From Enterococcus mundtii (lineage in GTDB: Bacteria > Bacillota > Bacilli > Lactobacillales > Enterococcaceae), in contig NZ_AP019810.1 of NCBI RefSeq assembly GCF_013394305.1, positions 744,001 through 808,000 of the forward strand: 64,000 nucleotides of DNA, written 5' to 3'. The notes below the pieces were generated by a model that was not told where the DNA came from, did no database searches, and saw only the letters and a program-made list of their open reading frames with translations. Shown here piece by piece: positions 17,213-26,881 of the stretch. The translations under genes and the position numbers were made by a program. Within the stretch, counting starts at the first letter, position 1; the number at the start of each line of letters is the position of its first letter.

Positions 17213-17283
17213 TGAAAAAGTATAGGGTTGTTGGTTGGTATGTATATAGAATAGAAGAAAAGTTTGAAGAATTTTCACTATAA
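17212..17283 (+). CDS. Putative 23-residue peptide
   Basis: ATG preceded by GAGGAG at 5-base spacing. The peptide begins MKKYRVVGWYVYRIEE and ends FEEFSL. It is short, aromatic and amphipathic, without a signal peptide or metal motif. I do not recognise it. The ordered arrangement of two hairpins, an RBS and the ORF is why I list it. Confidence 0.4.
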   Translation: MKKYRVVGWYVYRIEEKFEEFSL

Positions 17284-17396
17284 TATTTGTCTTTTGTTAG
17301 GATAATTCATTAAGAAAAAGTAAAATGCCAAGTCCTTTAGTTACTTAGTAACAAGATAATCATTCCATAGGATAAACTTTACACCTTGTTTTCCCC

Positions 17397-18467
17397 TTAT
17401 CTAAGGTAGTTAAAGTAATCGGTTCGTCTACTTCTTACTTTCTTGCTTGCTTTTGCTTGTTGCTTTAAGAAACTTATTTTTTTTCGATTTCTGAAATTAA
17501 GTTTTCTTAGTTGGTTCCGAATAAAGACGAATCTTCTTCTATTATTCATTGATTTTTGTTTCTTTTGATAAATGGTTACTTTCCTATTCGCGATGATAAT
17601 AGCCTTCTTATTTTTTTGTCTGGCGCTATTCTTGCTCGCATCTAGCACTGATGATAACTGTTTTTTTTGACTCTGATCATCTTTTGATGACGCTGTTCCT
17701 AATTCTTGGGGCTCTTTGTTTTTTTCTAGGATGGTCATTTTTCTATTTTGAACCATCACCGTTTCAAATACACCCACTCGTCTAGCATCCTGTTCTTGTT
17801 TCAGACGATTATTTTTTTCTAATACGCTCTCTGATGACAGGTTAGTCAATGAATCTTCTTGAACATTCGTTGATGGAATAGCGGCTTCTTGCTTGTCCAT
17901 GTCTTTCAAATATTCTTGGATCATCGGATCAAGCATAAAAAAGCTAGGTTTCGCTCGGTGGCTCACTTCTTCTCTTACCTCATCCTTCAGCAGTCGATTG
18001 TACTTTGGATTCTTTAAGCAGAACTGAAGGATTCCCTTTCGTATATCAACGGTTTCTTCTAATGACTGAACTAATCTCGTAAGCACACTAGCATCGACAT
18101 TTGCATCGATTGTTCGATTTTTCTGTTGCTGAAATTGCTCAAGTTTTTCTTTATCGATACTTAACCATAAATGTATATAATCCGATAAATAGAAATTTTT
18201 ATCGTAATACTTAGTTATTTGATTAGTCAACTCATTTTGTCCACTGTCTTTGCAGTTGATTGCAATTTTTTCTGCTTGTTGGAGGCGAATGATGGCAGCT
18301 TCCTTACTTGACCAAGCCCCGTCAGGTATCTGGTGTTTTAGAATTTTCTCTACTTCTTCTTTGACCGTTTTGTCAAACTCATTAAAAGAAGTTTGTTGAT
18401 TTTCAATCGTCAAGGTTGGTTCCTGATTTTGACTAAAGATATTCCTGATACGTTGGCTGATTCCCAT
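17397..18467 (-). CDS. Uncharacterised protein with basic C-terminus
   Basis: 356 residues from MGISQRIRNIFSQNQ; this start is set by AAGGAGGAATATT just upstream rather than the longer frame to 18623. No signal peptide or membrane segment. The N-terminal 200 residues are helical and mixed-charge. A low-complexity Ser/Gln/Lys middle follows. The last 80 residues are strongly basic (RRRFVFIRNQLRKLNFRNRKK, then KKVRSRR), suggesting nucleic-acid or membrane-surface binding. Two related short motifs, VMVQNRKMTILEKN and IIIANRKVTIYQKK, appear to be an internal repeat. I do not recognise the family. Confidence 0.7.
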   Translation of the reverse strand: MGISQRIRNIFSQNQEPTLTIENQQTSFNEFDKTVKEEVEKILKHQIPDGAWSSKEAAIIRLQQAEKIAINCKDSGQNELTNQITKYYDKNFYLSDYIHLWLSIDKEKLEQFQQQKNRTIDANVDASVLTRLVQSLEETVDIRKGILQFCLKNPKYNRLLKDEVREEVSHRAKPSFFMLDPMIQEYLKDMDKQEAAIPSTNVQEDSLTNLSSESVLEKNNRLKQEQDARRVGVFETVMVQNRKMTILEKNKEPQELGTASSKDDQSQKKQLSSVLDASKNSARQKNKKAIIIANRKVTIYQKKQKSMNNRRRFVFIRNQLRKLNFRNRKKISFLKQQAKASKKVRSRRTDYFNYLR

Positions 18468-18576
18468 AATATTCCTCCTTGTTTCTGTTGATAAAATGAG
18501 TATACAGTTTGTAAATCGATTCGTTCGCCTTTCTTTTCTTATACATGCAAAAAAAAGACTTGACGTTTTTATTGAA

Positions 18577-18670
18577 CTTAACCTCTTCAAAAACAAGGCG
18601 CCATCCACAAAAATTTGAAACACAAATTCCGTGGATGACGCCTTATTTTTCGAGGTTAAATACTTCTGTA
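18577..18670 (-). repeat. Palindromic 3'-end element, copy A
   Basis: Stem AAGGCGCCATCCAC (18595-18608) with GTGGATGACGCCTT (18631-18644), loop core AAATTTGAAACAC, outer arms TTAACCTC/GAGGTTAA and right flank ATACTTCTGT. It lies 60 bases after the 3' end of the ABC exporter operon. In the sense of that operon the stem ends in CCTTGTTTTTG, a plausible U tract. Confidence 0.85.
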
Positions 18671-18732
18671 TCGGTCTCTTGTTTTTCTTTTAATTTGGCG
18701 TATCCATCATGAATTACCTCACGCTTTTTTGC

Positions 18733-19863
18733 TCAGCTATATACTTCTTGCCTCGTTCTTCTCGTATATCCATATATCGCCAAACTTAGAAAGAATAGAA
18801 TATAAATGACCAAGATGAGTATTTCCCTACTGTTAGCTCCCCATGTTTGTCCGGATTGAAGGTTTTTGATAATCGTCAAGACCCAATATTGCGGAGTAAT
18901 CATCGATACGTTCTGCATCAATTCTGGCATCACCTCATGGGGGATCAAAGCACCCGATAGTAAACTTGTGACGGTAATCAAAATACTTTGCAAAGCCGCT
19001 GCCACACTTGTACTTGGTGCAAGCACACCAATCGCGATCGACCAACCTACCGCTAATAAACTAAATAGACTTAGTAGGCCAATCAAATCAAAAGCGCTTA
19101 ACCCTGGGTCGATGTTGAATAGACTTGTCATGACGATAACTGCTAACATTACTTGGATCAGCATAGCGAATGTCGCAAAAATCGTTGTCCCGATAAAATA
19201 CGTACTTTTAGCTACCGAAGTCGTCATCAAACGCGTATAAATTTTATTTCGTCGTTCTTGTTGAATCGTCGTCGTTCCAAAATTACCTGCTTGGAAAAGA
19301 AACATCATCAACAAAAAGCCAACGATTTGCACTGACATTCGTTCGGTCGTTGTGCTTTGATCTACTTGCTTGATCTCGATTTCTGTCGATTCTTTCAAGC
19401 GTTCCAGCGATTCGTCCTCCCCTTCAGCTTCTGCTAACAGATGGATACTAGAAACTTCTGCCAATGCGCGTTGGGTCAATCGGTCGATATTCTCCAACAG
19501 CTCCCCTTTTTGGAATGTTCGGAGAGAGAGTTTCGTATTTTCAGAAACATTTTCTTGATAACCTTTAGGGATTGTGATGACTGCCACCGCCTGTTGTCGG
19601 GAAAGAACCTGATCGATTTCTTCTACTGAACCAATTTCCTGAACACTGACTCGTTTTTCCAAACTTTCAATAAGCAATTCACTATAGGATGAGCGGTCCT
19701 GATCAACTACCCCTATCGTCAGTAGATTCGTTTCTTGATCTCCATAAGCAAAAAGATAAAGGACGACACTCAAGAAAGGAATTCCTAAAAGAAACAAGAT
19801 TTGCAATGGTCGATTTCTCCAAAGAACCAACCGTTCTCTAACGATCCAAAAGATATCTCTCAT
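18733..19863 (-). CDS. ABC-2 type exporter permease (LnrN-like)
   Basis: 376 residues: one N-terminal membrane segment, a large extracytoplasmic domain (about 45-170), then five membrane segments at the C-terminal half. This is the ABC-2/NatB-like layout. It is the last gene of a set with a second permease (1-base overlap) and an ATPase, downstream of a two-component system. The order matches B. subtilis lnrJK-lnrLMN, which exports linearmycin-type polyenes. By analogy the set may give resistance to membrane-active compounds; the substrate is inferred only. Confidence 0.82.
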   Translation of the reverse strand: MRDIFWIVRERLVLWRNRPLQILFLLGIPFLSVVLYLFAYGDQETNLLTIGVVDQDRSSYSELLIESLEKRVSVQEIGSVEEIDQVLSRQQAVAVITIPKGYQENVSENTKLSLRTFQKGELLENIDRLTQRALAEVSSIHLLAEAEGEDESLERLKESTEIEIKQVDQSTTTERMSVQIVGFLLMMFLFQAGNFGTTTIQQERRNKIYTRLMTTSVAKSTYFIGTTIFATFAMLIQVMLAVIVMTSLFNIDPGLSAFDLIGLLSLFSLLAVGWSIAIGVLAPSTSVAAALQSILITVTSLLSGALIPHEVMPELMQNVSMITPQYWVLTIIKNLQSGQTWGANSREILILVIYILFFLSLAIYGYTRRTRQEVYS

Positions 19864-20969
19864 TAGAATACCTCCCTTTTATCTAAAATGACGACTGACG
19901 ACATGAGTAAAACAAACATTAACCCAAAATTTCCATAGATACCTAACCATTGTAAGGAATTGTTGGTCCACAAACTTTCTCTTACAGATGCTAAAACCCA
20001 ACCTAATGGTGACAATCCCATCATTGTTTCATTCGTTGGAAAATAGGCACCACCTAAAAATCCAGTGAGTTGAATAAATATCTGGGTAATGCCAGAACCA
20101 ATTCTTTTTTCATCACGGTCTCCAATGGTTTCTAAAAATAAACCGAGTGCGAGAAAACTGCCCATAAGTGCGATTAAGTTTAGGTAAGAAAAGCCAAATC
20201 TTAAATACCATGGAACATCAAATAAAAATTGAGAGATGAGCATCAAGACCAACACTACCAACATGCCAAATATGAAGTGTCCAGAAAATGTCGAAAAAAT
20301 GATTGTTTTACGGCTAAGTGGCGTGACTAATTCTCTTTGCACCGTTCCATGCTGTCGTGCTTCTCGAAACATGCTCAGACCAATTTCAGAAAAATATAAA
20401 ACAAATAGACTAATCATAGCAATCGCATAGTATTGGTAGGAAGATGCGCTTTCTCGTTGATTTTCTTGATCGACGACAATCGCCTCTGTAAACTGCTCTG
20501 CTGAAACTAGGCCAGTAGTTGGTGGCAAGTGCTGTTCCATAATGAAACTTTGTCGTTTGATTTCCTGTACGATTTCTACTAGATAGCTTTGTAGGATTGT
20601 TTTTTCTACATTGGTCAATTCCCGACTCTGCACTTCGATGCGATCGGAAAAATGTAAGTAAGCATCAGCTTCTTGTTGTCTTATATTCGCTAATCCTTCC
20701 TTTTCATTTGTCACTTCTTCAAAATGAATAGCACCTTCTGCAAAAGAACTTACTTGTTGGAATATTTCACGAACTTCTTGATCGTCTACCTGATATTGTA
20801 CCGTCAATGGCTCCATATCAGAGGTTATGTCATTATTGAATACACCTTGGAGGACGGCCCCTAGAATAAACATCAACGTGATCGGAAAAGCGAGATAATA
20901 AATGTAATTGGATTTTTCACGAAAATTTTTTATCAGGGTCCGGATAATTATTCTTTCATTCATACTCAC
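19863..20969 (-). CDS. ABC-2 type exporter permease (LnrM-like)
   Basis: 368 residues with the same topology as the next gene: N-terminal membrane helix (YYLAFPITLMFILGAVL), an extracellular domain of about 140 residues, then five to six membrane segments. The two permeases are paralogous and probably form a heterodimer with the ATPase. It starts 5 bases after the ATPase stop and overlaps the following permease by 1 base. Confidence 0.82.
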   Translation of the reverse strand: MSMNERIIIRTLIKNFREKSNYIYYLAFPITLMFILGAVLQGVFNNDITSDMEPLTVQYQVDDQEVREIFQQVSSFAEGAIHFEEVTNEKEGLANIRQQEADAYLHFSDRIEVQSRELTNVEKTILQSYLVEIVQEIKRQSFIMEQHLPPTTGLVSAEQFTEAIVVDQENQRESASSYQYYAIAMISLFVLYFSEIGLSMFREARQHGTVQRELVTPLSRKTIIFSTFSGHFIFGMLVVLVLMLISQFLFDVPWYLRFGFSYLNLIALMGSFLALGLFLETIGDRDEKRIGSGITQIFIQLTGFLGGAYFPTNETMMGLSPLGWVLASVRESLWTNNSLQWLGIYGNFGLMFVLLMSSVVILDKREVF

Positions 20970-20974
20970 TCCTC

Positions 20975-21910
20975 CTAATCACGTAGATTACGTCCAGTCA
21001 AACTAAGAAAAACTGTTTCTAAATCTGGAGCTTGTTGCAGTACATCGACTACGCTAACTTCTTGCTTGATCAGTATCATTAATATTTGATTCAACAATTT
21101 GCTCTCAAGCACCGTCACGATCTGTACTTGCTGTTTGTCGAGTGAAACATTGATGATCCCGTTAATATTATTGATTTCTTCTAAATCCAGTGCCTCTGGA
21201 TTCTCCACAGTGATTTGCAGATTGATTTTATCCGTGACGAGATTCACCAATTCTTCTTCACTACCGATAGCAATCACTTGACCTTTATCAATAATGACGA
21301 TTTCATCCGCCAAACGTGCGACTTCTTCCATATAGTGACTCGTATAGATGATCGTCGTACCGTTTTCTTTCATTTTTTCAATGGCATCTAAAATATAATT
21401 TCTAGATTGTGGATCGATCCCCACTGTCGGTTCATCCATGATCAGTAAAGCAGGTTGATGGGCAATCGCCATTGCAATATTCAATCGTCGTTGCATTCCT
21501 CCAGAAAAAGCACTCGGTCGCTCTTTTCTTCGTTCATACAAATCAACCGTTCTCAATGCCTTTTCTACATTCTTTTTTAGTTCTTCCCCTCTGAGTCCAT
21601 ATAGCCCACAAAAAAAGCGGACATTTTCTTCAGCAGACAAATCATAATAAATCGCTAACTCTTGCGGAACAACGCCTAATTTTCGCCTAAGTTCTCTTTT
21701 TCGCTCGCTCATCTCTTCTGAAAACAACTGAACCGTTCCAGATGTCTTATTCAATAAACCAGTAATCATATTGATAACGGTTGACTTTCCTGCTCCATTT
21801 GGACCTAGTAACCCTAAAATCGTTCCTTCTGGTACTTCAAATGACACACCATCCACAGCAATTTTCTGTCCAAATTTTTTTGTCAATTTTTGCACACTGA
21901 GTATATTCAT
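20975..21910 (-). CDS. ABC transporter ATP-binding protein (LnrL-like)
   Basis: 311 residues. Walker A GPNGAGKST near residue 37, signature FSGGMQRR, Walker B LLIMDEPTVGIDP, and a C-terminal extension of about 85 residues typical of DrrA/NatA-type exporters. It pairs with the two ABC-2 permeases downstream. A hairpin with a T8 run lies between this gene and the sensor kinase, so its transcription may be separated or controlled by the response regulator. Confidence 0.88.
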   Translation of the reverse strand: MNILSVQKLTKKFGQKIAVDGVSFEVPEGTILGLLGPNGAGKSTVINMITGLLNKTSGTVQLFSEEMSERKRELRRKLGVVPQELAIYYDLSAEENVRFFCGLYGLRGEELKKNVEKALRTVDLYERRKERPSAFSGGMQRRLNIAMAIAHQPALLIMDEPTVGIDPQSRNYILDAIEKMKENGTTIIYTSHYMEEVARLADEIVIIDKGQVIAIGSEEELVNLVTDKINLQITVENPEALDLEEINNINGIINVSLDKQQVQIVTVLESKLLNQILMILIKQEVSVVDVLQQAPDLETVFLSLTGRNLRD

Positions 21911-21936
21911 TCAATCACTCCTTTTCTTTATTTTAT

Positions 21937-21970
21937 AAAAAAAAGAGAAACTGTAATAGTACAGTTTCTC
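21937..21970 (-). terminator. Hairpin between sensor kinase and ABC genes
   Basis: GAGAAACTGTA (21945-21955) pairs perfectly with TACAGTTTCTC (21960-21970). The A8 run at 21937-21944 gives a minus-strand U tract. It lies 5 bases after the kinase stop and 26 bases before the ATPase start. The inner dyad CTGTAATAGTACAG could also be a response-regulator site. Confidence 0.75.
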
Positions 21971-21975
21971 ATGAT

Positions 21976-23106
21976 TTACGAATTAGAAATCTCATGTTCT
22001 TCATCAAAAGGTAATATCGTGGTGATGTGAAAACCATCCGTTCCATCGATCAACAATTTGCCGCTCAATACGGCTGTTCGTTCTTCCATTCCTACGATCC
22101 CCAGACCTTTACGATAGTCTATTGCACTTTTTCCATTGTTCTTCGATTCAAATCGTAAAAATTTTTGATACACATGTAAACGCACCGTAACCGTTGAAGC
22201 TTCACTATATTTCAACGTATTCGTCAAAAACTCTTTCAAATTCGCCGCTAATACTTGCCAATGAAAACGACTGATTTTATCTAAGGAACCGCTATATTGG
22301 AAATCCACGATAATCTGGTGAGTCTCGGAGAAACGTTGGAGTTCAGCCTTTACTTTATTGATGTTCAAGGTTTCATTCTTTGGTCGCTCGTCATGTAACA
22401 CGTTGCGCACTTCGTTGATCGACTTTCTTAAGCGACCAGCAGATTGACTCAATAATTGATGCGCTTGTTCCGGTTGTTCTCGATTGATGACCTTTGCCGC
22501 CTCTATTTGGATCAAGCAACTCGTTAAGTCGTGCCCAAGATGGTCATGGATTTCATGAATGATCCGTTGTCTTTCTACTAACGTTGCTTCTTTTTGCATC
22601 GCTTCAGCATTCAAAGTGCTTTGTGCAAAGAGTTTTGATAATTTGTTTCGTTCAATCCGTAAAAAATCGGAAGAAGTAGTTAACTCTTCTTGTTGTTTCA
22701 TCATTTTTTCCGCAGACCAAACGATACTGATCATACCACTTACCCACAGTACAAAGAGAAAATAAAGTGAATCAGAGAGAAAAAAGCTGCCAACACTATA
22801 ATTGATCAAGGCTACGACTAAAAGTAACCATGATTTTTGGAAGCAAAAATAACCTTGCAGCAAGGAAAGTGACAATAGAAAAATCGCTTGTTCGACAAAA
22901 ATCAAACTCAATAGAACACTGATCAATTGCAAAGCAACAAACCAAGGCCGATGTTTCTGAAAACTTTCGCCTAAGAAAAAAAATGTCAACCATACCATAC
23001 TTAAACTAATGACAAACATCAAAATGGTAGCGGATGTTTGATAGATCATCAACCCGATCAAACCAATGATCGATAGCAAGTTGATCGATAATTTGATTGT
23101 TTGCAT
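21976..23106 (-). CDS. Sensor histidine kinase, NarL-type (LnrJ-like)
   Basis: 376 residues. About five membrane segments occupy the first 130 residues, with short loops and no large sensor domain. A coiled linker follows, then the HisKA_3 box HEIHDHLGHDLTSCLIQIE with the phospho-acceptor His (near residue 190), and a C-terminal HATPase domain (NLKEFLTNTLKYSEAS, GLGIVGMEERT). This class senses membrane stress or a signal relayed by the transporter. It directly follows the response regulator gene. Confidence 0.9.
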   Translation of the reverse strand: MQTIKLSINLLSIIGLIGLMIYQTSATILMFVISLSMVWLTFFFLGESFQKHRPWFVALQLISVLLSLIFVEQAIFLLSLSLLQGYFCFQKSWLLLVVALINYSVGSFFLSDSLYFLFVLWVSGMISIVWSAEKMMKQQEELTTSSDFLRIERNKLSKLFAQSTLNAEAMQKEATLVERQRIIHEIHDHLGHDLTSCLIQIEAAKVINREQPEQAHQLLSQSAGRLRKSINEVRNVLHDERPKNETLNINKVKAELQRFSETHQIIVDFQYSGSLDKISRFHWQVLAANLKEFLTNTLKYSEASTVTVRLHVYQKFLRFESKNNGKSAIDYRKGLGIVGMEERTAVLSGKLLIDGTDGFHITTILPFDEEHEISNS

Positions 23107-23739
23107 CTACGTCATAACCTCACCTGTGAGAACATAGATCGCTAATTGCGTACGATGATCCAAGTTCAATTTTTTTAAAATCATTGAAAGATTGTTATGG
23201 ACAGTTCCTTCACTTAAAAATAGTGTTTGCGCAATCACTTTATTTGTCATTCCTTTTGCGACGAGGTAGGCTATTTCTTGCTCTCGTTCCGTCAGTAAGG
23301 AGAGATCTGCTTCTTGATCATTCTTGTTACCTAATTGTTGCGTTGCCTTCACGAGGATTTCTTTCGAAAGGATCGTTTGTCCCTGTAACACACTCTTGAT
23401 TGCTTGGATCACCGCTTCAGGAGGAGTTGTTTTCAGCAAGTAACCACTTGCACCGTTGCGTATCCCTTCCTCTATGTAACGATCTTCATCAAACGTAGTT
23501 AAAATGATGACAGGTATCTGATATTCTTCCGTAATCTGTTGCGTAGCAGTGACGCCATCCATTCCCGGCATTCGGACATCCATCAATACAAGATCGACTT
23601 GATTTTTTTCGCAAAAAGCAATAGCTGAACGCCCATCATGACAAATACCCACTACTTGAAAATCGTTTGTACTTTCTAAAATGATTTTTAAGCCGCTTGT
23701 AATCAGTGCACTATCATCTACTAATAAAATGTTTGTCAT
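23107..23739 (-). CDS. Response regulator, NarL/LuxR type (LnrK-like)
   Basis: 210 residues from MTNILLVDDSALI; the GGAGA RBS supports this start over the longer frame to 23790. The receiver domain has Asp in VLMDVRMPGMDG, and the output domain is a LuxR helix-turn-helix (LTEREQEIAYLVAKGMTNKVIAQTLFLSEGTVHNN). It is first in the operon, and kinase and exporter genes follow, so it most likely activates the exporter. A promoter is seen about 150 bases upstream. Confidence 0.92.
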   Translation of the reverse strand: MTNILLVDDSALITSGLKIILESTNDFQVVGICHDGRSAIAFCEKNQVDLVLMDVRMPGMDGVTATQQITEEYQIPVIILTTFDEDRYIEEGIRNGASGYLLKTTPPEAVIQAIKSVLQGQTILSKEILVKATQQLGNKNDQEADLSLLTEREQEIAYLVAKGMTNKVIAQTLFLSEGTVHNNLSMILKKLNLDHRTQLAIYVLTGEVMT

Positions 23740-24124
23740 AGTGATTCTCCATTTTTTTATTTTGAGCAAGTAGGAGTAACAAGCAATCAAATCAAAAAGT
23801 GTTGGCTTCTACTTACAAAGTAGTCTTTGCATGTGTTATCTTTTTTTGATGAGTTCATTTCTTTTGCCTCTCGTACTTGATCTTTTCTTATAGTATACTC
23901 GAAAGAATCAGCAAATAGAAGTTTGAGCCCGTAGGCGACGATTGTCTGTCGAATGACTACTCACTGATCTTCCCTATTCTTTTTTAATCAACGAAAAAAA
24001 GATTGAGACAATCATGTTAGTTCTCAGAAATAGTCCAAAACCTAAAAATCCGAAAAACAAATTCTAGATTCATAGAAATATTTCTTGACACTATACACAA
24101 TTAGCTCAATCTTTATGTCACCGC
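23740..24124. other. Intergenic region, promoter plus distant inverted repeat
   Basis: This 385-bp gap holds the two-component promoter and a 10-bp inverted repeat, AAAGATTGAG (23998-24007) with CTCAATCTTT (24105-24114). On the minus strand the second arm is followed by a T run, so it may be a terminator of the adhesin gene with a loop of about 97 bases. No coding sequence is seen. Confidence 0.5.
23887..23914 (-). promoter_or_regulatory. Promoter of the two-component operon
   Basis: On the minus strand TTGCTG (23909-23914), 16-bp spacer, TATAAG (23887-23892). This leaves a leader of about 140 bases. Confidence 0.45.
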
Positions 24125-26881
24125 TTAATTATTTTTCTTACGCTTCAGCCAGCTAGATAAAGCTGTACCTACCGAGCCAAAACCAAGTAATGCGAATGTA
24201 CTAGCTACTTCGCCAGTTTTCGGTAGATTGCTGTCTCTGCCATTATTTTTTGTTGATGCAACATTTGTCGCTACACTGCCACTACCACCATTTGGAGTCG
24301 TGCCGGTTTGATTGTTGCCTGACTGATTGTTTCCAGAAGGAGCGCTGATGTTATTCCCACCATTTCCAGTATTCCCAGTGCCTCCCGACTGTGCTGTAGT
24401 AAGCATAATGGGTTCAGACTCTTCCCCTGCTAAAAAGTTGTCGCTCTCATCTGAAATTGCAGTGATCCAATAGGTAGTGTTGGCACTTAATCCTACAAAA
24501 ACCCCATCTACCGCTGCTACACCATCCGCATAAGCTACTACTCGTGCAAGCGGAGTGGCTTGTGGATCTGTGTCGTAAATCAGGTAGGTCACATCTTGCA
24601 GCAATTCTTCCGCATGGTCATGGTACCAGTGCTCGCCTGGTGTATTTGGGGTGTCATCATGGTGTAGAAGTGCAGTATCCGCAATCGTGATCACTTCATG
24701 GGTATTGTTTTGTTTTGCTAATTCCTCATCTATTCTCAGAAATGCACCGGCTGCTTTCGTGATTGCTTCGACATCAAAGAGATCTGTGACCAGATACTCA
24801 TGATTCCCAATAGTCGGTAAGCCGGTAACCTCATAGTTGGAAAGGTTAACCGTGCCCCAATCAATGGTCCAGTTCGCTCCTTCGATCGTATTCGTTCCAG
24901 CAGCACTATTCGTATATTGGAAGCTTGCTTATTGCCAAATCACCTCATCTCCAGGTGCCACCCCAGTTAACGTCGGCATATCGAAATGATCAATTTCAGT
25001 CGTTCCATTGAATGAACGAGCAAAAACTGTCCCTTTTTCTAGAATGATCTCAGCCGGAGTCACTTCAATCATTGCTTTATTCCAATTCTGTCCAGGTTCT
25101 AATGTAGTGATACGACTGATTGGTGTAGCAGTCACTTCATAAATCCCAACACTAGAAATTTCCAAGATCAAATCCATACCATCGGCTGAAATGCTTACCC
25201 CATCCGCATTTGTCTCAAAAAGATAATCATCTGGATTTCCACCTCGTCCGAATAAAGAAAAGACATCAGTAAGTGGAATCTTTGTTTCTGCTCCACCATA
25301 TGGCACTTGAAGCGTTTCTCCTAACGCATTGATCGGTAAAGTATCCATCTCGTTACCTAGTCCTAGCTTCGGATAATTTGTCGCAGTATCCCACACCCAA
25401 GTACTACCGAAATCCCAACCATTTGATTCATAAGTCGCTTGCGTGCGCAATTCAATGACATCTTTGATCACTTGACCACCAACTGGAACCCCGCCGTATA
25501 AAGCTTCAGAGTTATTATAGTAGTAATTATTGATATTCGTTCCACCTAAACCGAAATGATCGACATCGGATTCTCCAGTGACATCCCCCATCCCATAACT
25601 GTTTTTGATTGTTAAAGAGCCGGCATTACCGACAAAACCGCCAACAGCTTCAATGCCAGTTACATGTCCTGTACTATAGTTGCGTGCTACTTCAATCGCA
25701 TATGGATGAACGGACCCGAACATTCGTTCTCCCAATAACATCGCCTGTCGCATAGGAATCGACTACTGTACTGTAGAAGTCGTGTCCACCAATCAAACCT
25801 CCCACGTTTTCACTTTCCGGGCTGTCAATGTTCCCAGTAGCATACGAGCGGCTGACTTTACCCCAGCTATTCAGACCAATTAGTCCTCCAGTATTGGTTG
25901 TATTCGCTGTGACATTTCCTGTGGCATAACTATCTACAACTGTATTTCCATTTACTCCGATCAGCCCCCCAACAGCTTGAGGATACATGTAAGGATTGGC
26001 ATTAACTGTTATCGTTGCTGAAGAAGATGAGCGCGCAATCGTAGTACCTGCGACAGTATTCGCCATATAACCAACTAGTCCACCAATGTTATTCCCACTT
26101 GCTTCAATACTTCCACCAATAACAGTAGAATCAGTGACGGTCGTTGGTCCTTTAGATAGGTCATTGATTTGACCAATCAATCCCCCAACATTATTTCCGT
26201 AGAGCCCTCCCACAACCCGAGGATTTTCTAATGTGATCTCGGAAATCTTTGCACCGTCTGTCACACCGAAGAACCCACGATTATGCAGATCCCCAAGTTG
26301 TACCCCAGTATTCACTATCATATTACGGATCACTGTTCCAGGTTCAGCTGTAAAACTTCCAGTAAATTTTGTTGCTAAAGTTGTCCCATATCCAACAGGT
26401 ATCCAATCTGAAGTGAGTGTAATATCATTCATCAATTGGTAATGCGCCGTGAGATCATTTCGCATTTCATTCAATTCAGCTTCAGTGGTGATTTGGAAGG
26501 GCGAGGTGAGAGAACCATCACCTGCTCCAGAAAAGTACGATTCAATGATCGTTTCGTTTTGCGCTTCCATTTCTTCCATCACTGTCTGTTGCACTTCAAC
26601 CAGTTGATCGGTTGTCTCGAGTGTTACATGGTCGTCTTCTTCAGTTACCACCACATGACGATCATCCTCCAGAACCACGACTTCCTCGGAAGACACTTTT
26701 TCATTTATGATTTCATCATCAAAGCTTTCTTTTTCTTCGTCTATTGGCTCTTCTTCAATAACTGTATGTCTTACTGGATCAATATCTTCTAGAACGTTTG
26801 CAAAAGTCGGTACTGTTTGCGTTAACACCATTGAACTTAAAAATATATTTGCAATAAGTTTTTCTTGTTCAGTTTAATCAT
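24125..26881 (-). pseudogene. LPXTG surface adhesin with GLUG-type repeats, broken by three lesions
   Basis: One ancestral gene explains three open segments. The start at 26881 (MIKLNKK) has a plausible signal peptide, but the frame is lost in an A5 run; one more A would restore KLIANIFLSSMVLTQTVPTFANV. The segment 25692-26831 holds an acidic stalk and GLUG-like repeats (NVGGLIG, SYATGN). A frameshift near 25700-25730 leads into 24929-25753. An in-frame TAA at 24929-24931 (after GDEVIWQ) interrupts the frame that continues to the C-terminus. There, LPKTGE, a membrane segment and KRKKNN form the sortase signal. It was probably an adhesin or matrix-binding protein. Confidence 0.85.

Larger units (their letters stand above)
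17000..17396. other. Intergenic region with structured leader and small ORF
   Basis: This 397-bp gap holds a GC-rich hairpin, an SD-sequestering hairpin and a 23-codon ORF (given separately). The last 110 bases before the next gene show only a short palindrome, GTTACTTAGTAAC. Confidence 0.7.

Noticed and set aside
23998-24114. A separate MITE defined by the inverted repeat AAAGATTGAG
   Set aside because: Only 10 bp pair over a 97-base gap, no target duplication is seen, and the arm plus T run is better read as an extended terminator.
26436-26792. Plus-strand frame opposite the adhesin stalk
   Set aside because: It is a shadow of the acidic stalk coding on the minus strand, with no RBS.
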